From: Acinetobacter sp. CFCC 10889
GTDB lineage: Bacteria; Pseudomonadota; Gammaproteobacteria; Pseudomonadales; Moraxellaceae
Reading direction: 5' to 3'
DNA length: 64,000 nt
Assembly: GCF_003268395.1 (NCBI RefSeq)
Contig: NZ_LQXQ01000008.1
Span: 39,596 to 103,595 of the forward strand
In this document: positions 17,841 to 27,533 of the stretch, one piece after another
How positions within the stretch are numbered: position 1 is the stretch's first letter
Layout of the letters: every line of letters begins with the position of its first letter
The notes under the pieces: model-generated
Database searches by the model: none
Told to the model about the DNA's origin: nothing
The model's input: only the letters and a program-made list of their open reading frames with translations
Made by a program: the position numbers and the translations under genes

Positions 17841-18092
17841 GGAATTTTCCTAAACGACCAAAAATAAAAAGAATAAAATGTCATATCAATATTTCAAAAA
17901 GCATTTAAAAATAACAATTCAAAAATCGTTGAGAATTGACACATTGAAATTGTAACGGATATTGCAAAATAAAGCAGATGAATCCTGTGTTGATCTTGCA
18001 AGAATTCGCCATATTGTGCTGAAAAGGACATTGCCTTTTTTTAATGCAAACTATACAGTGAAAGGGATAAAAAATATTCAAAAGGATCTGCT

Positions 18093-18476
18093 ATGAATAG
18101 CCATGTTGAGCCAAAACGGGATCTATCCGTTCAGCCACAATTTCAATTACCGATTAAAAATTATTCTGAATTTTACCGTTTTTATTTAACGGAACATCGC
18201 AACATTACCAGTCGCCGTCTACATGCATTGGGTAGTAGTGTGGGTTTATATTTTTTTAGCAAAGCGATTCGCCAACGCAAAGCCAAATATGTTGTTTATG
18301 GTTTAGTGTCAGGTTATGCCTGTGCATGGGTTGGACACTTTATCTTTGAACAAAATAAGCCTGCGAGTTTTAAACAACCTTTATATAGTTTTATTTCGGA
18401 TTGGCGCATGTTGTCGGATATTTTACGGGGCAATCTGAGCTTAAGAGATCGTACACGAGATAAAATCGAAAGCTAA
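18093..18476 (+). CDS. DUF962/Mpo1-like family protein
   Basis: 127 residues behind an AAGGATCT ribosome site. It has the DUF962 signature: FYRFYLTEHRNITSRRLHALG, then a hydrophobic stretch, AWVGHFIFEQNKPASF, and SFISDWRML. Yeast Mpo1 of this family is an Fe(II) dioxygenase of 2-hydroxy fatty acids; the His residues at EHRN, RRLH and GHF are present. Two membrane-associated helices are likely. The bacterial role is unproven. Confidence 0.85.
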   Translation: MNSHVEPKRDLSVQPQFQLPIKNYSEFYRFYLTEHRNITSRRLHALGSSVGLYFFSKAIRQRKAKYVVYGLVSGYACAWVGHFIFEQNKPASFKQPLYSFISDWRMLSDILRGNLSLRDRTRDKIES

Positions 18477-18599
18477 GCGTGATGTAAATTTAAAAAGTAA
18501 AGTGAAAAATAAAACTTCTTTTATTTTAGTGGATTAAATTAATTTATACGAAATAAAAGAAGTAATTAAACATGATAAAATAAAATTGTGAGGGGAAAT

Positions 18600-19808
18600 A
18601 TGGCGAAAATTGAATTGACTCCACCAGATGCATTGCCTTTAGTTGAAGAAAAACAAGTGGGTGGGGCGGTAAAGATCAAGCCAGAAGTTGTACAAAATTT
18701 AAATTTACAAGTTGAACAATTTTTACAGCATTTAATTGAATTACCTGTACATGAAAAATCATTTCAAGACAAAGTGAATGCCGTACATCAGTTGGGGACG
18801 AGTAGCGTTAAAAAATCATCTCGTCTAAGTCATCGCTTGTTGTCTCGATCTTTAAACCAATTGAATGATGATGCTGAAAGTCAAAATATTAGCCAAAGTT
18901 TGGTCGATCTTAAACAAACATTAGATAGTTTAAATCCTGCCAATAATCAAAAGTTTTTTGCTGTACGTAAATGGCTAAAATTTTTACCTTTGGGTGAGCG
19001 TGTTGAAGATTATTTTGATAAATATAAATCATCAGAAGAACATTTAAATGTCATTTTAATCAGTTTAGAAAATGGCAAAGATGAGCTGATTAAGGATAAT
19101 ATTGCGTTAGAACGTGATAAGCGTACCATGTGGGACACCATGCAAGAACTTGAACAATATAGTTATATTGGGCAAGAATTGGGGCAGAAAGTGGAACATG
19201 TGATCGAGAATGTTCGCCAGTCTGACCCGCAGAAAGCTATGGTGCTGCAAGAAGAAGTTTTATTTTATGTCAAACAAAAAGTAACCGACTTGATGACTCA
19301 GCAAGCAGTCAGCGTGCAAGCGTATATGTCATTAGATTTGATTCGTAAGAATAATCTAGAGTTGATCAAAGGCGTTGATCGTGCGCTGATGACCACTGTA
19401 TCTGCATTACAAACGGCGATGGTGGTTGCTCAAGCGCTTTCAACGCAAAAACTTGTGTTAAATCAAGTCAAAATTATCAATAGTACGACTGAAGATTTGA
19501 TCGTTTCCACCAGTAAAATGTTGAATCAGCAAACGCGTGAAATACAGTCACAATCTGCCAATAGTGTGATTAAGGTTGAAAAATTACAAACTGCATTTAA
19601 TCAAATCTTTGAAACAATTGATTTAGTGAATGAATTTAAAGTTCGAGCTTTACCGAATTTACAACAAAGTATGGATCACTTAGCAACACAGTTACAACGA
19701 GCACAGCAATTTACGGATCAAGTTCGATCACAAGAAGTAGAGCAACAGTTAAAAGATGAACAGTTGATTTTAAAAGACTTTATCTCTGTGGATGAAAAAG
19801 TAAATTAG
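18600..19808 (+). CDS. TelA-family toxic anion resistance protein
   Basis: 402 residues from ATG 18600, placed behind GAGGGGAAAT (the GTG at 18588 is upstream of that site). Long, helical, coiled-coil protein of the TelA/YceH-KlaA family, linked in name to tellurite resistance; the molecular function is unsettled. Shows the family-like blocks AVRKWLKFLPLGERVEDYFDKY and KEGVDRAL-type central helices. It is convergent with three tandem XpaC-like genes; TelA and XpaC homologues are adjacent in other bacteria too (Bacillus yaaN-xpaC), which supports both calls. Confidence 0.85.
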   Translation: MAKIELTPPDALPLVEEKQVGGAVKIKPEVVQNLNLQVEQFLQHLIELPVHEKSFQDKVNAVHQLGTSSVKKSSRLSHRLLSRSLNQLNDDAESQNISQSLVDLKQTLDSLNPANNQKFFAVRKWLKFLPLGERVEDYFDKYKSSEEHLNVILISLENGKDELIKDNIALERDKRTMWDTMQELEQYSYIGQELGQKVEHVIENVRQSDPQKAMVLQEEVLFYVKQKVTDLMTQQAVSVQAYMSLDLIRKNNLELIKGVDRALMTTVSALQTAMVVAQALSTQKLVLNQVKIINSTTEDLIVSTSKMLNQQTREIQSQSANSVIKVEKLQTAFNQIFETIDLVNEFKVRALPNLQQSMDHLATQLQRAQQFTDQVRSQEVEQQLKDEQLILKDFISVDEKVN

Positions 19809-19844
19809 TCTTTGATTTGAATAGTATCAATATATTTAGAAAAT

Positions 19845-19873
19845 AAAAGCTGCATATCAAATGTAGCTTTTTC
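19845..19873. terminator. Terminator between telA-like and xpaC-like genes
   Basis: An 11-bp stem AAAAGCTGCAT / ATGTAGCTTTT (one G-U), 5-base loop, with T-run on the right and A-run on the left. Probably bidirectional. Confidence 0.75.
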
Positions 19874-19886
19874 TATTTGCATAAAA

Positions 19887-20609
19887 CTAATTTTCATGTG
19901 AATTTTGCTTAATTTTAAACAGTTCAGGTTGTTGTAATTTATATTTTAAAAATTGCCCATGATCAATCAATTGATTTAAATCATTTAAATAGATGGATTC
20001 GGCAATACTTTGAAACTCATCGACAATCATTTGTAATTGTTGTTCAATGATTTGATTCGGTGTTTGTTGTTGATCCAACACTTGTCGATCTCGTAAAAAT
20101 TTTGGAATATCAATGAAATGCTGTAAAGCAGGACTCAGATAAGCATTTAGGGTTCTTTGAATATCCATAATTTCATGTTGAAAGGATTGATCTTGGCTAT
20201 GTTGTAGTTTTTCATTCATTAGTTGCATAATTTCTTCGATATTTTTCAGTTTATTTTGCGCATTTTTACTGAGATGTTGCAGACTGGTATTTTGTAAATA
20301 TTGATAATTTAAGACAAGTTGTTGATATTGTAAAAAATATTCGGTTGGTGGTTTAGGCACAGTCTGTATTGCTTTATCATCTTCTGGTTGATGTTGCATA
20401 CTTTTTTCAAATTCTAAATTACTGAGTTTATATAACCGATATACGCCGAAAATAGTGCCAAAGAGCATAAAGATAACGATGAGATTAGAAAACCATGTAT
20501 TGATCACAAGAAGGATGATAATAAATAGCGCGAGTGCGACAGATATGAAACAAGTGATAAAAATTTCCTTTCCTGAAATTTTATTTGATGTTTGATTATC
20601 ATTCCTCAT
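19887..20609 (-). CDS. XpaC-like membrane protein, copy 3
   Basis: 240 residues. Two close N-terminal membrane helices (about 15-55), then a helical cytoplasmic-type domain ending in PALQHFIDIPKFL...IIEQQLQMIVDEF...LNDLNQLIDHGQFLK. This resembles the XpaC family, whose C-terminal half has a YLP-type helix and a closing leucine-rich helix. It overlaps the upstream gene by 11 bases (ATGAGGAATGA), so it is translationally coupled. The third of three tandem paralogues convergent with the telA-like gene. Confidence 0.72.
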   Translation of the reverse strand: MRNDNQTSNKISGKEIFITCFISVALALFIIILLVINTWFSNLIVIFMLFGTIFGVYRLYKLSNLEFEKSMQHQPEDDKAIQTVPKPPTEYFLQYQQLVLNYQYLQNTSLQHLSKNAQNKLKNIEEIMQLMNEKLQHSQDQSFQHEIMDIQRTLNAYLSPALQHFIDIPKFLRDRQVLDQQQTPNQIIEQQLQMIVDEFQSIAESIYLNDLNQLIDHGQFLKYKLQQPELFKIKQNSHEN

Positions 20610-21327
20610 TGTTTTGCCAAATACTCTTTGTAGTTTGATTTAGTTTAAAGACTTGTTTCACATCTAAATTTTTTTGTATGAAATGTTGATGATCAAGTAA
20701 AGATTGTAAGTCATTTTGGTATAAAAATTCTATTTTTTTGAGTAAGTTTTCCAGAATTTCGTGTTGTTCAAAAGTTCTATTTTTATTATATAAATCAGCA
20801 TTTAGGAGTCGTATGCTTTGCTTTAGACAATTGTGTTGAGCTGATTGGAGTTGACGATTTAATTTTTTGGACATGTTAAATTTAGCAGACTGTTTACGTT
20901 GCTCAATGTCTTGGAAAATCATCTCAATTTCATTTAAAAAGGCTTGGTTTTGTGCATCAAGTTGAGTGTAAATATGCGCTTTAAAATTTTGAAATTGTTG
21001 TTCTATGCTGATTTTAGGTTGAGTGATTTGTCCATATGTGACTTTAGATAATGGATTTAAAATAGATGTTTGTCGTTGTTGATTTTGGTTTTTTTCAAAA
21101 TGGTCATGTGTTAAATTTGGAAATAAAATTCGATTGTATATTGTCATAAATCCAAGTAGAAAGAGATAAAGGAAAACAAAAATGAGTATAAAAATACCAA
21201 AAAATTTTAAAAATCCTATTTTGCTATAAATACATACACTACAGATCAAGATTATTAAAATAACTTTTAGACTATGCATAAATGAGCCTGTATGAATATA
21301 AGTTTTTAATATTTTTTCTTTTCTCAT
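20599..21327 (-). CDS. XpaC-like membrane protein, copy 2
   Basis: 242 residues from ATG 21327, preceded by AAGGAGTCCA; the ATG at 21345 has no ribosome site. A hydrophobic N-terminal hairpin (about 15-60) and a helical domain with the shared ending NDLQSLLDHQHFIQKNL. Middle gene of the tandem triplet. Function unknown; membrane association is likely. Confidence 0.72.
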   Translation of the reverse strand: MRKEKILKTYIHTGSFMHSLKVILIILICSVCIYSKIGFLKFFGIFILIFVFLYLFLLGFMTIYNRILFPNLTHDHFEKNQNQQRQTSILNPLSKVTYGQITQPKISIEQQFQNFKAHIYTQLDAQNQAFLNEIEMIFQDIEQRKQSAKFNMSKKLNRQLQSAQHNCLKQSIRLLNADLYNKNRTFEQHEILENLLKKIEFLYQNDLQSLLDHQHFIQKNLDVKQVFKLNQTTKSIWQNNEE

Positions 21328-21360
21328 TGGACTCCTTATTCTCATTTTTATTTTAAAATA

Positions 21361-22374
21361 TTATTTATTGTCTATTTTAAAATCACTTTCTTGTTTTAAA
21401 CTCTGTTGTAAAAATTTTTCATGATCAAGTAATGACTGTAAATCATGCGTATAGAGCGGTTCAATCTCTTTGAGTAAATTTGCGATACATTTATTGAGTG
21501 TTTGTGTAAACCAAAGATCAGGCACGTTATTTAAATTTTGATTAAAGCGCAAACGCTCTTCTTTTGGAATATCTAAGAATAATGTAATCGCATCTAATGT
21601 CTGTTCTAAGCATATTTCTTGTGCATTTTTTAGTGCTTGGCGCTGTGTGATCAGTATGTGTGTTGATGCATTTTTATTTTCAATATCTTGAAAAATTTGA
21701 TGTAATTCATTGAGTTGTCTTCGATGCCTTAAACCTAAGTTAGACTGAAAATATTGTTTTAACTCAAATATTTGTTTAAGTGAAGAATCTTGTGGATTAA
21801 ACTCAAATTTTACAGGTTGCTTTATTTTGACTCTTCTTTGCTTATGTACAAAAGATGTTGGAGCAGGTAGTGGTTTTTCTTCCGATGTGGTTAATTGGAT
21901 TGGTTCAGCTTCAGAAAACTGTTCATTTTTATTTTCTAGTATTATCGTTTGAAAAGAGGATCTTATTTTAGAATAAATTAAATTTAAGAGTAAAATAGGG
22001 AAATAATAAAAGATTGCATAAAGTAGTAGAGATAGATAGATTATGATGAGGATTTTTGCAAAATTAGAGTGAATTAAATATGGTATAAATATAATTAATG
22101 GGAGTGGGAAAATGAAAATTTTTAGAATAAATGAAATATTTTTTTTGATTTTTATATATTTTTTATTGTATAAAAATAAACTAGATTTAGTTTGATTTTT
22201 ATCATAAATAGCTTTAAATGATTTGTAAATATAATATAAACTTAAATATCCAAAGATAGAAACAAGAATAGATCCAGAAAAAATAAAAATTAATAATCCT
22301 AAGAAGCCAAATAATAATGACTCATAATGAAGTCTAGATATACTTTTTTCGAGTGTTTTGTTGTAGATCTGCAT
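21361..22374 (-). CDS. XpaC-like membrane protein, copy 1
   Basis: 337 residues, the longest of the three. It has about four hydrophobic segments in the first 150 residues, then a polar linker and the helical domain ending THDLQSLLDHEKFLQQSL, nearly identical to the end of copy 2. The 5' half is strikingly A+T-rich, with many Ile/Lys/Phe/Tyr codons. First gene of the probable operon 22374 to 19887. Most likely works with the TelA-like protein, as their homologues are neighbours elsewhere; inferred. Confidence 0.7.
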   Translation of the reverse strand: MQIYNKTLEKSISRLHYESLLFGFLGLLIFIFSGSILVSIFGYLSLYYIYKSFKAIYDKNQTKSSLFLYNKKYIKIKKNISFILKIFIFPLPLIIFIPYLIHSNFAKILIIIYLSLLLYAIFYYFPILLLNLIYSKIRSSFQTIILENKNEQFSEAEPIQLTTSEEKPLPAPTSFVHKQRRVKIKQPVKFEFNPQDSSLKQIFELKQYFQSNLGLRHRRQLNELHQIFQDIENKNASTHILITQRQALKNAQEICLEQTLDAITLFLDIPKEERLRFNQNLNNVPDLWFTQTLNKCIANLLKEIEPLYTHDLQSLLDHEKFLQQSLKQESDFKIDNK

Positions 22375-22576
22375 TTTCTTAATGTTTTTATTGTAGGTTC
22401 AATATTGTTTTGTAGAGTATAGCATTTTATTTTAGCTTCTCTTATTTTTAATCCATACTTACAAAAATATTAATTTTCAGATGATTTATGCCATAAGTCT
22501 ATATCTCATTTAGGGAATAGATTCACAGTATTTTATCTCGCAAAATAAAATGACGATAAAAAAATAGGGGAAGATT

Positions 22577-23458
22577 ATGAAAGCTAAATTATTGATATTA
22601 TTAGTGAGTTTATCTTTGATTGCGTGTGGTGATGACAATGATGATGATACAACGCCAACAACGCCAACAACGCCAACAACGCCAACAACGCCAACAACGG
22701 ATGCAGCAAGTAAAGCATTGATAAAAGAAGTCAGTGGAATTGTATTACGTGAATCACTAGCAGATGGTTTAGTTGACTCTCTAGTTTATGCTACTGATGA
22801 AGCAAGAGATGGTGCAAAATGTAGTTCTGGTTCGTATCAAAAAACAGCAGATAGCATTACATTTAACAATTGTGTGGGGATTTTTGAAGACGAAGATAAA
22901 GGAAGTGCTTCAGGTATCGTGAAATTTACACGCGTGAACAATAGTAGCAGTGATTATGAGTTTAAAGACTTGACAGTGACTTTTGCAAATGGAGAAAGTC
23001 AGCTCATTAATGGAGGATTAAATGTCACTGAAACAACAACTACAGCGATTATTTCTGTAAATCAAATTAAAGCTGTGATCAAAGAATTTGATACGAGTAA
23101 AAAACTTAGAACTGTTAATTACACAATTGATCACTATAAATTGATTTGGACACCTCAAGATGCAAAAAATCTTAAATTACAGCTAAGTGGTAAAGTCGCT
23201 GCAACAGGTGGAGAATTTGGTGATTTCAATGTTGCTTATGACAATACGAATAGCCCATTTTTTGTAAAATTAGATGCAAATGAAAATATAGTTTCCGCAC
23301 CATACGCAGGGGTAATGACGATTATAGATCTTAAAAATAATCAAAATATTACCACAATTTCAACTTTAAATGATCAAAAAGCACAATACAAAGCGGTTGT
23401 GAATGGTAAAGTGCTATTTGATGAAAGCAAAAATTGGTCCGAGCTTTTAGATTATTAA
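22577..23458 (+). CDS. Lipoprotein with TTP repeat linker
   Basis: 293 residues. Signal peptide with lipobox LIAC (Cys near 17), then an acidic DDNDDD run, a Thr-Thr-Pro linker encoded by a nine-base tandem repeat, and a domain of about 250 residues with alternating beta-strand-like segments. No family recognised. The linker probably holds the domain away from the membrane. It stands alone, divergent from the XpaC-like operon, and is followed by a good terminator. Confidence 0.8.
   Translation: MKAKLLILLVSLSLIACGDDNDDDTTPTTPTTPTTPTTPTTDAASKALIKEVSGIVLRESLADGLVDSLVYATDEARDGAKCSSGSYQKTADSITFNNCVGIFEDEDKGSASGIVKFTRVNNSSSDYEFKDLTVTFANGESQLINGGLNVTETTTTAIISVNQIKAVIKEFDTSKKLRTVNYTIDHYKLIWTPQDAKNLKLQLSGKVAATGGEFGDFNVAYDNTNSPFFVKLDANENIVSAPYAGVMTIIDLKNNQNITTISTLNDQKAQYKAVVNGKVLFDESKNWSELLDY
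22649..22693 (+). repeat. Nine-base tandem repeat, five units
   Basis: ACAACGCCA repeated five times without change, then a partial sixth unit. In frame it encodes (TTP)5. Gain or loss of units would keep the frame and only change the linker length. Confidence 0.92.
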
Positions 23459-23500
23459 CAGAGAATTTTAAATAAAATAAGATTAGTTTTTTTAAGTTAA

Positions 23501-23529
23501 TGCTGTGCTCCAGACACAGCATTTTTTTG
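23501..23529 (+). terminator. Intrinsic terminator after the TTP lipoprotein
   Basis: Stem TGCTGTG (23501-23507) with CACAGCA (23515-23521), 7-base loop, then a T-run. Confidence 0.82.
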
Positions 23530-23737
23530 TTTAAAATTTAAGTTCTTATCAGAAAAATGGATAGATTAGCTTTAGAGCAACGTTAAAGCAAAGAAGAGGT
23601 ATATTGAAAACCTGCACAAATAATCTAAATTATCCAAGATTATTTAACAAATGAAATTGATTTTTAATGGTTTTATAACATGAAATATAGAATAACAAAG
23701 GTATAATCAAAAAGATTAAAAAATTTAGGCAGTTGAT

Positions 23738-24358
23738 ATGCGCGGTCTTTATCTCATCACCAATGATGATCCGATTGAACTTTTATTGGCAAAACTTGAA
23801 GGTGCGATGGCAACTTATGAAATTGCAGTGTTGCAATATCGTCGTAAAAAAGTTGCTAAAGAAGATCAAGCCTATGAAATCGAATATATGAAATCAATGT
23901 GCGCACAATATAAAGTGCCTTTCGTGATTAATGATGATTTGGAAGCAGCTGTGAAATATGGCGTGGGCGTGCATTTAGGACAAGATGATGGTTCAATCGT
24001 TGATGCTGTAGCTCGTTTGCCTAAAAATGTCTTGATTGGTCGCAGTTGTAATAATTCCATTGAACTTGCTGAGCAAGCCATTGCGGATGGGGCAAATTAT
24101 GTGGCATTTGGTGCGATCTATGCCACAGATACCAAACCAGAAGCGGGCAATATTGGACTTGAAACCTTGAAACAAGCCAAAGCAACATTAAATGTACCGA
24201 TTTGTGCAATTGGTGGCTTAACTGTTGAAAATTCAGACATTGTGATCGAAGCTGGTGCCGACCTTTGTGCTGTGATCAGTGATATATTAGGTCGATCTTT
24301 ATCAGGCGTTTCTGTGCGTACCCACGAATGGGCTGATTTATTTGCAGCAAAAGCTTAA
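23738..24358 (+). CDS. thiE: Thiamine phosphate synthase
   Basis: Joins HMP-PP and the thiazole phosphate to give thiamine monophosphate. 206 residues, a ThiE-type TIM barrel: QYRRK near 33 (pyrophosphate-binding QxRxK), NDD near 69-71, [25 protein letters not shown] and CAIGGLT. The closing segment VISDIL deviates mildly from the usual VSAI. No other thi genes and no THI-box riboswitch are seen upstream. hemL follows 41 bases after the stop, with a weak hairpin (AAAAGC/GCTTTT) at the junction. Confidence 0.93.
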   Translation: MRGLYLITNDDPIELLLAKLEGAMATYEIAVLQYRRKKVAKEDQAYEIEYMKSMCAQYKVPFVINDDLEAAVKYGVGVHLGQDDGSIVDAVARLPKNVLIGRSCNNSIELAEQAIADGANYVAFGAIYATDTKPEAGNIGLETLKQAKATLNVPICAIGGLTVENSDIVIEAGADLCAVISDILGRSLSGVSVRTHEWADLFAAKA

Positions 24359-24366
24359 GCTTTTTT
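24349..24366 (+). terminator. Weak hairpin at the thiE-hemL junction
   Basis: A 6-bp stem AAAAGC/GCTTTT with loop TTAA and six T, overlapping the thiE stop. It may partly terminate before hemL. Confidence 0.35.
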
Positions 24367-24399
24367 GTATGCCTTTTTATTTTTGAGTTGAGCATTTTC

Positions 24400-25698
24400 A
24401 TGACTTTATCTGCCAAGCAAGAACAATTGTTTAAACAAGCCAGTAAACATATCCCAGGAGGTGTGAATTCACCTGTACGTGCGTTTAATGGGGTCGGTGG
24501 GACACCTGTATTTATTGAAAAAGCCAAAGGAGCTTATTTGTACGATGTTGATGGTAAACGCTATGTCGACTATGTGGGTTCATGGGGACCAATGATTCTT
24601 GGACATGCGCATCCTGACATTATCAAAGCAGTTCAGGACGCTGCTGTTGATGGTTTGAGTTTCGGTGCACCCACTGTACATGAAACCACTTTAGCTGATG
24701 TGATCTGTGAAATTATGCCTTCGATTGAATTGGTGCGTATGACCAACTCAGGCACAGAAGCGACCATGACTGCAATTCGTTTGGCGCGTGGTTATACAGG
24801 TCGTGACAAAATTGTAAAATTTGAAGGTTGTTATCATGGTCATTCTGATTCACTGCTTGTAAAAGCAGGTTCAGGTTTATTGACCAGTGGTGAAGGTGAA
24901 GCAACTTCGGCAGGTGTACCTGCTGATTTTGCCAAGCATACTTTAACTTTGCCATATAATGACATTGCCACTTTAAAAGAATGTTTTGCCAAGTTTGGTT
25001 CAGAAATTGCGGGTGTGATTGTTGAGCCTGTTGCAGGCAATATGAACTTGGTTAAACCGATTGATGGTTTTTTACAGGCGATTCGTGATGTTTGTGATGA
25101 ACATGGTTCAGTGTTCATTATTGATGAAGTGATGACAGGTTTCCGTGTCGGTTTAGGTGGTGCGCAAGCACATTATGGTGTCACTCCTGATTTGACTACT
25201 TTGGGTAAAATCATCGGTGCAGGGCTGCCTGTTGGTGCATTCGGTGGTAAGCGTGAAGTGATGGAATGTATCGCACCATTGGGTAAAGTTTACCAAGCAG
25301 GAACGTTGTCAGGAAATCCATTGGCAATGCGTGCAGGAATTGAAATGTTCAAGCATTTACGTGCTGAAGGTTTCTATGAAAGATTAACCGCTCAGCTTGA
25401 AAAATTACTTGCAGGTTTACAAGCTGCTGCGGATGCGGCAGGCATTGCATTTAAAACCCAACAAGTGGGTGGTATGTTTGGTTTATATTTCACAGATCAA
25501 ACCGATATTACCAGTTTTGATTCGATGTTGAAATGTGATGTAGATGCATTCCGTAAGTTCTTCCACGGCATGTTGCAACGTGGTGTAAACCTTGCACCAT
25601 CAGCTTTTGAGGCTGGCTTTATTTCGGCTGCACATAGCGATGAAGATATTCAATTCACCATTGATATGGCGAAAGAAGTTTTTGCGGAAATGAAGTAA
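24400..25698 (+). CDS. hemL: Glutamate-1-semialdehyde 2,1-aminomutase
   Basis: PLP enzyme making 5-aminolevulinate from glutamate-1-semialdehyde (C5 haem pathway). 432 residues from ATG 24400; the upstream TTG (24388) would add four residues not typical of the family. Motifs: [13 protein letters not shown] at the N-terminus, [28 protein letters not shown] and [16 protein letters not shown] with the PLP lysine. Close to the 426 residues of E. coli HemL. Ends with a terminator before the GlcG-like gene. Confidence 0.96.
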   Translation: MTLSAKQEQLFKQASKHIPGGVNSPVRAFNGVGGTPVFIEKAKGAYLYDVDGKRYVDYVGSWGPMILGHAHPDIIKAVQDAAVDGLSFGAPTVHETTLADVICEIMPSIELVRMTNSGTEATMTAIRLARGYTGRDKIVKFEGCYHGHSDSLLVKAGSGLLTSGEGEATSAGVPADFAKHTLTLPYNDIATLKECFAKFGSEIAGVIVEPVAGNMNLVKPIDGFLQAIRDVCDEHGSVFIIDEVMTGFRVGLGGAQAHYGVTPDLTTLGKIIGAGLPVGAFGGKREVMECIAPLGKVYQAGTLSGNPLAMRAGIEMFKHLRAEGFYERLTAQLEKLLAGLQAAADAAGIAFKTQQVGGMFGLYFTDQTDITSFDSMLKCDVDAFRKFFHGMLQRGVNLAPSAFEAGFISAAHSDEDIQFTIDMAKEVFAEMK

Positions 25699-25734
25699 AA
25701 GTGTACTAAATTAAGTCGCTACTTCGTTTAAAAT

Positions 25735-25765
25735 AAGCCTGTATTTCTCTACGGGCTTTTTTTAT
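25735..25765 (+). terminator. Intrinsic terminator after hemL
   Basis: Stem AAGCCTGT (25735-25742) with ACGGGCTT (25751-25758), one G-U pair, 8-base loop, T-run. Confidence 0.8.
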
Positions 25766-25784
25766 TTCAAACAGGATTTTGAAG

Positions 25785-26204
25785 ATGAAAACCAAACATT
25801 ATTTAACCTTGTTCGATGCAGAATTTATTTTAAATCAAGCATATCAATATGCAGTTGAACAGGCGTTTAACGTCAGCATTTGCATTGTTGATGAAACGGG
25901 CAATCTGTTGGCAATGAAGCGCATGGATGGAGCTTCCCCTATGACTGCAAATTTATCTGTGGAAAAAGCCAAATGTTCTGCAATCAGTCGTCGATCATCA
26001 GGGGTGTTTGAAAATCTGATTAAAAATGGTCAAATGGGTTTTCTGACCATGGATACTTTTTCAGGCATGCTAGAAGGAGGAGAACCAATTTTGTATAAAG
26101 GACAATTGGTCGGTGCTGTGGGTGTTTCAGGTGTAAAGTCATTTCAGGATGCAGAGATTGCTCAATTTGCGATTGAGAAATTTTTAACACAAGTGTGTGA
26201 ATAG
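25785..26204 (+). CDS. GlcG/HbpS-like (DUF336) protein
   Basis: 139 residues from ATG 25785 with AGGA nine bases upstream. Small alpha-beta protein of the GlcG/HbpS (DUF336) family: AYQYAVEQAFNVSICIVDETGNLLAMKRMDGA near the N-terminus, KAKCSAISRR, and a Gly-rich GGEPILYKGQLVGAVGVSG. Family members bind haem or corrinoids, or accompany glycolate and diol operons; no such genes are next to this one. Cytoplasmic, since no signal peptide is present. Confidence 0.82.
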   Translation: MKTKHYLTLFDAEFILNQAYQYAVEQAFNVSICIVDETGNLLAMKRMDGASPMTANLSVEKAKCSAISRRSSGVFENLIKNGQMGFLTMDTFSGMLEGGEPILYKGQLVGAVGVSGVKSFQDAEIAQFAIEKFLTQVCE

Positions 26205-26717
26205 CTTGGTAGATTCAGTGAATATTTTTCATGTTTTTATCTTTATAAAATTTACAATGCCTTAATTTCAGATTAGAAAATAGCTTAAGCATTTATTTAG
26301 AAAGTCTAAATTATATCCATGTTGAAGAGATTATCGAATGTAAAACTGTTGATGGAGGAGCATGAAATTTTTGATAAAAATGCAATAATAGATAAAATAA
26401 ATGAAAACATTATCATCAAGTGTGTTTTATAAAATATTTAAAAATATATGGTGTGAATATTTCTATAAATATGATTTATGTGATCTGATATGAATCATTA
26501 AAAAATATAAACCCATAACATTTTTAAGGGATTTTGGGAATAAAAAAATCAATTATTTTTCATATTTATTTTATTTTTTTTGTGAATTTTGTCACGTTAA
26601 TTTTATATTTTACTTCTTGTATCAATAATGCGTATTAAATTTGTGTTGGAAGTTTCACGATAAATTGCTACATTTATGAGATGAAAAATAAAAAAATGTA
26701 ACCGTTAGGGGACTGCA
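26205..26717. other. Long A+T-rich intergenic region
   Basis: 513 bases without a convincing gene. A 37-codon frame at 26319-26432 (ATG, no good ribosome site) is the only candidate. The last 150 bases are very A+T-rich and probably hold the promoter of the GGDEF-like gene, but I could not fix its -35/-10 boxes. Confidence 0.5.
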
Positions 26718-27320
26718 ATGAGAAATAAAATCTATTCAGAAAAACGCCGTACAATCTATAGATTTGTGAACCAAGTTTTGAAAAATTCATTTATTGCAAA
26801 ACTGATTCATAAAGAGCAAACACATCAAAGTTTAGAAATAGATGCTTTGACGGGAGTGTATAATCAATTTGGTATTAATCAATTTATTAAAGAATTACAT
26901 CCACAAGAAGCGATGAATTATGGAATTTTATTGATTAATATAGATAATTTTGATGAGATTTGCAGTCAATATTCTCAAAAAGCAAGCCATGATACAGTAC
27001 GTCATATCGCTCATAAACTTGTAAATAATATTCGTGAAACTGATTTGGTCGGGCGTTTGAGTGATTCTGAGTTTATTTTGATTTTAAACGATATTAATCA
27101 AGAAAATATGGCGCAAATCGTCAATCGTTTATTACAAGTTGTTCAAGCACATCCTGTTAAAACGAAAGGTAAAGAAATAGAGTTAAGATTGAGTTATGGT
27201 ATTTCTGTTTCTGATCAGCAGTCAAAAAGTCAAGATGTTTTGCAGCAAGCAGATCACAACCGTTTTATCATGAAAGGGCAATCTCATCCATTTTATGCTG
27301 AATCACAAATTTTTTCTTAG
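26718..27320 (+). CDS. GGDEF-domain protein with degenerate active site
   Basis: 200 residues behind TTAGGGGACTGC. A short basic N-terminus (about 1-38) precedes one GGDEF-type domain: DALTGVYNQFGINQF, a metal-binding Asp in LLINIDNFDEI, and the usual ETDLVGRL lead-in. The signature loop reads SDSEF instead of GGDEF, so the two glycines and first acidic residue are lost. The terminal AD.ALYxAK motif is also altered (QADHNRFIMK). Diguanylate cyclase activity is doubtful; it could sense GTP or act by protein contact. No sensor domain or membrane segment is present. Confidence 0.83.
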   Translation: MRNKIYSEKRRTIYRFVNQVLKNSFIAKLIHKEQTHQSLEIDALTGVYNQFGINQFIKELHPQEAMNYGILLINIDNFDEICSQYSQKASHDTVRHIAHKLVNNIRETDLVGRLSDSEFILILNDINQENMAQIVNRLLQVVQAHPVKTKGKEIELRLSYGISVSDQQSKSQDVLQQADHNRFIMKGQSHPFYAESQIFS

Positions 27321-27380
27321 TTAAGAAAATGTCCTATTTTCTACATAAAATCACATTTATTTTTTATTTAGGATACGCTG

Positions 27381-27408
27381 AAATCCCTTTCAAAATGAAA
27401 GGGATTTT
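27381..27408 (+). terminator. Terminator-like hairpin after the GGDEF-like gene
   Basis: A 12-bp perfect stem AAATCCCTTTCA / TGAAAGGGATTT with a 3-base loop, followed by an interrupted T-run. Confidence 0.75.
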
Positions 27409-27533
27409 GCATTTTTATTGTTATAAATCATAAGGTGTATTTCAGATATATTTTTATAAAAAATACTGAGTATAATTTGCTAATTTCCCTCAGCTTAGGC
27501 AAAGTAAAAATATCATTGAACGGAAGCTCAGCC

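Noticed and set aside
23570..23737. THI-box riboswitch before thiE
   Set aside because: No CTGAGA or ACCTGA-like conserved core was found.
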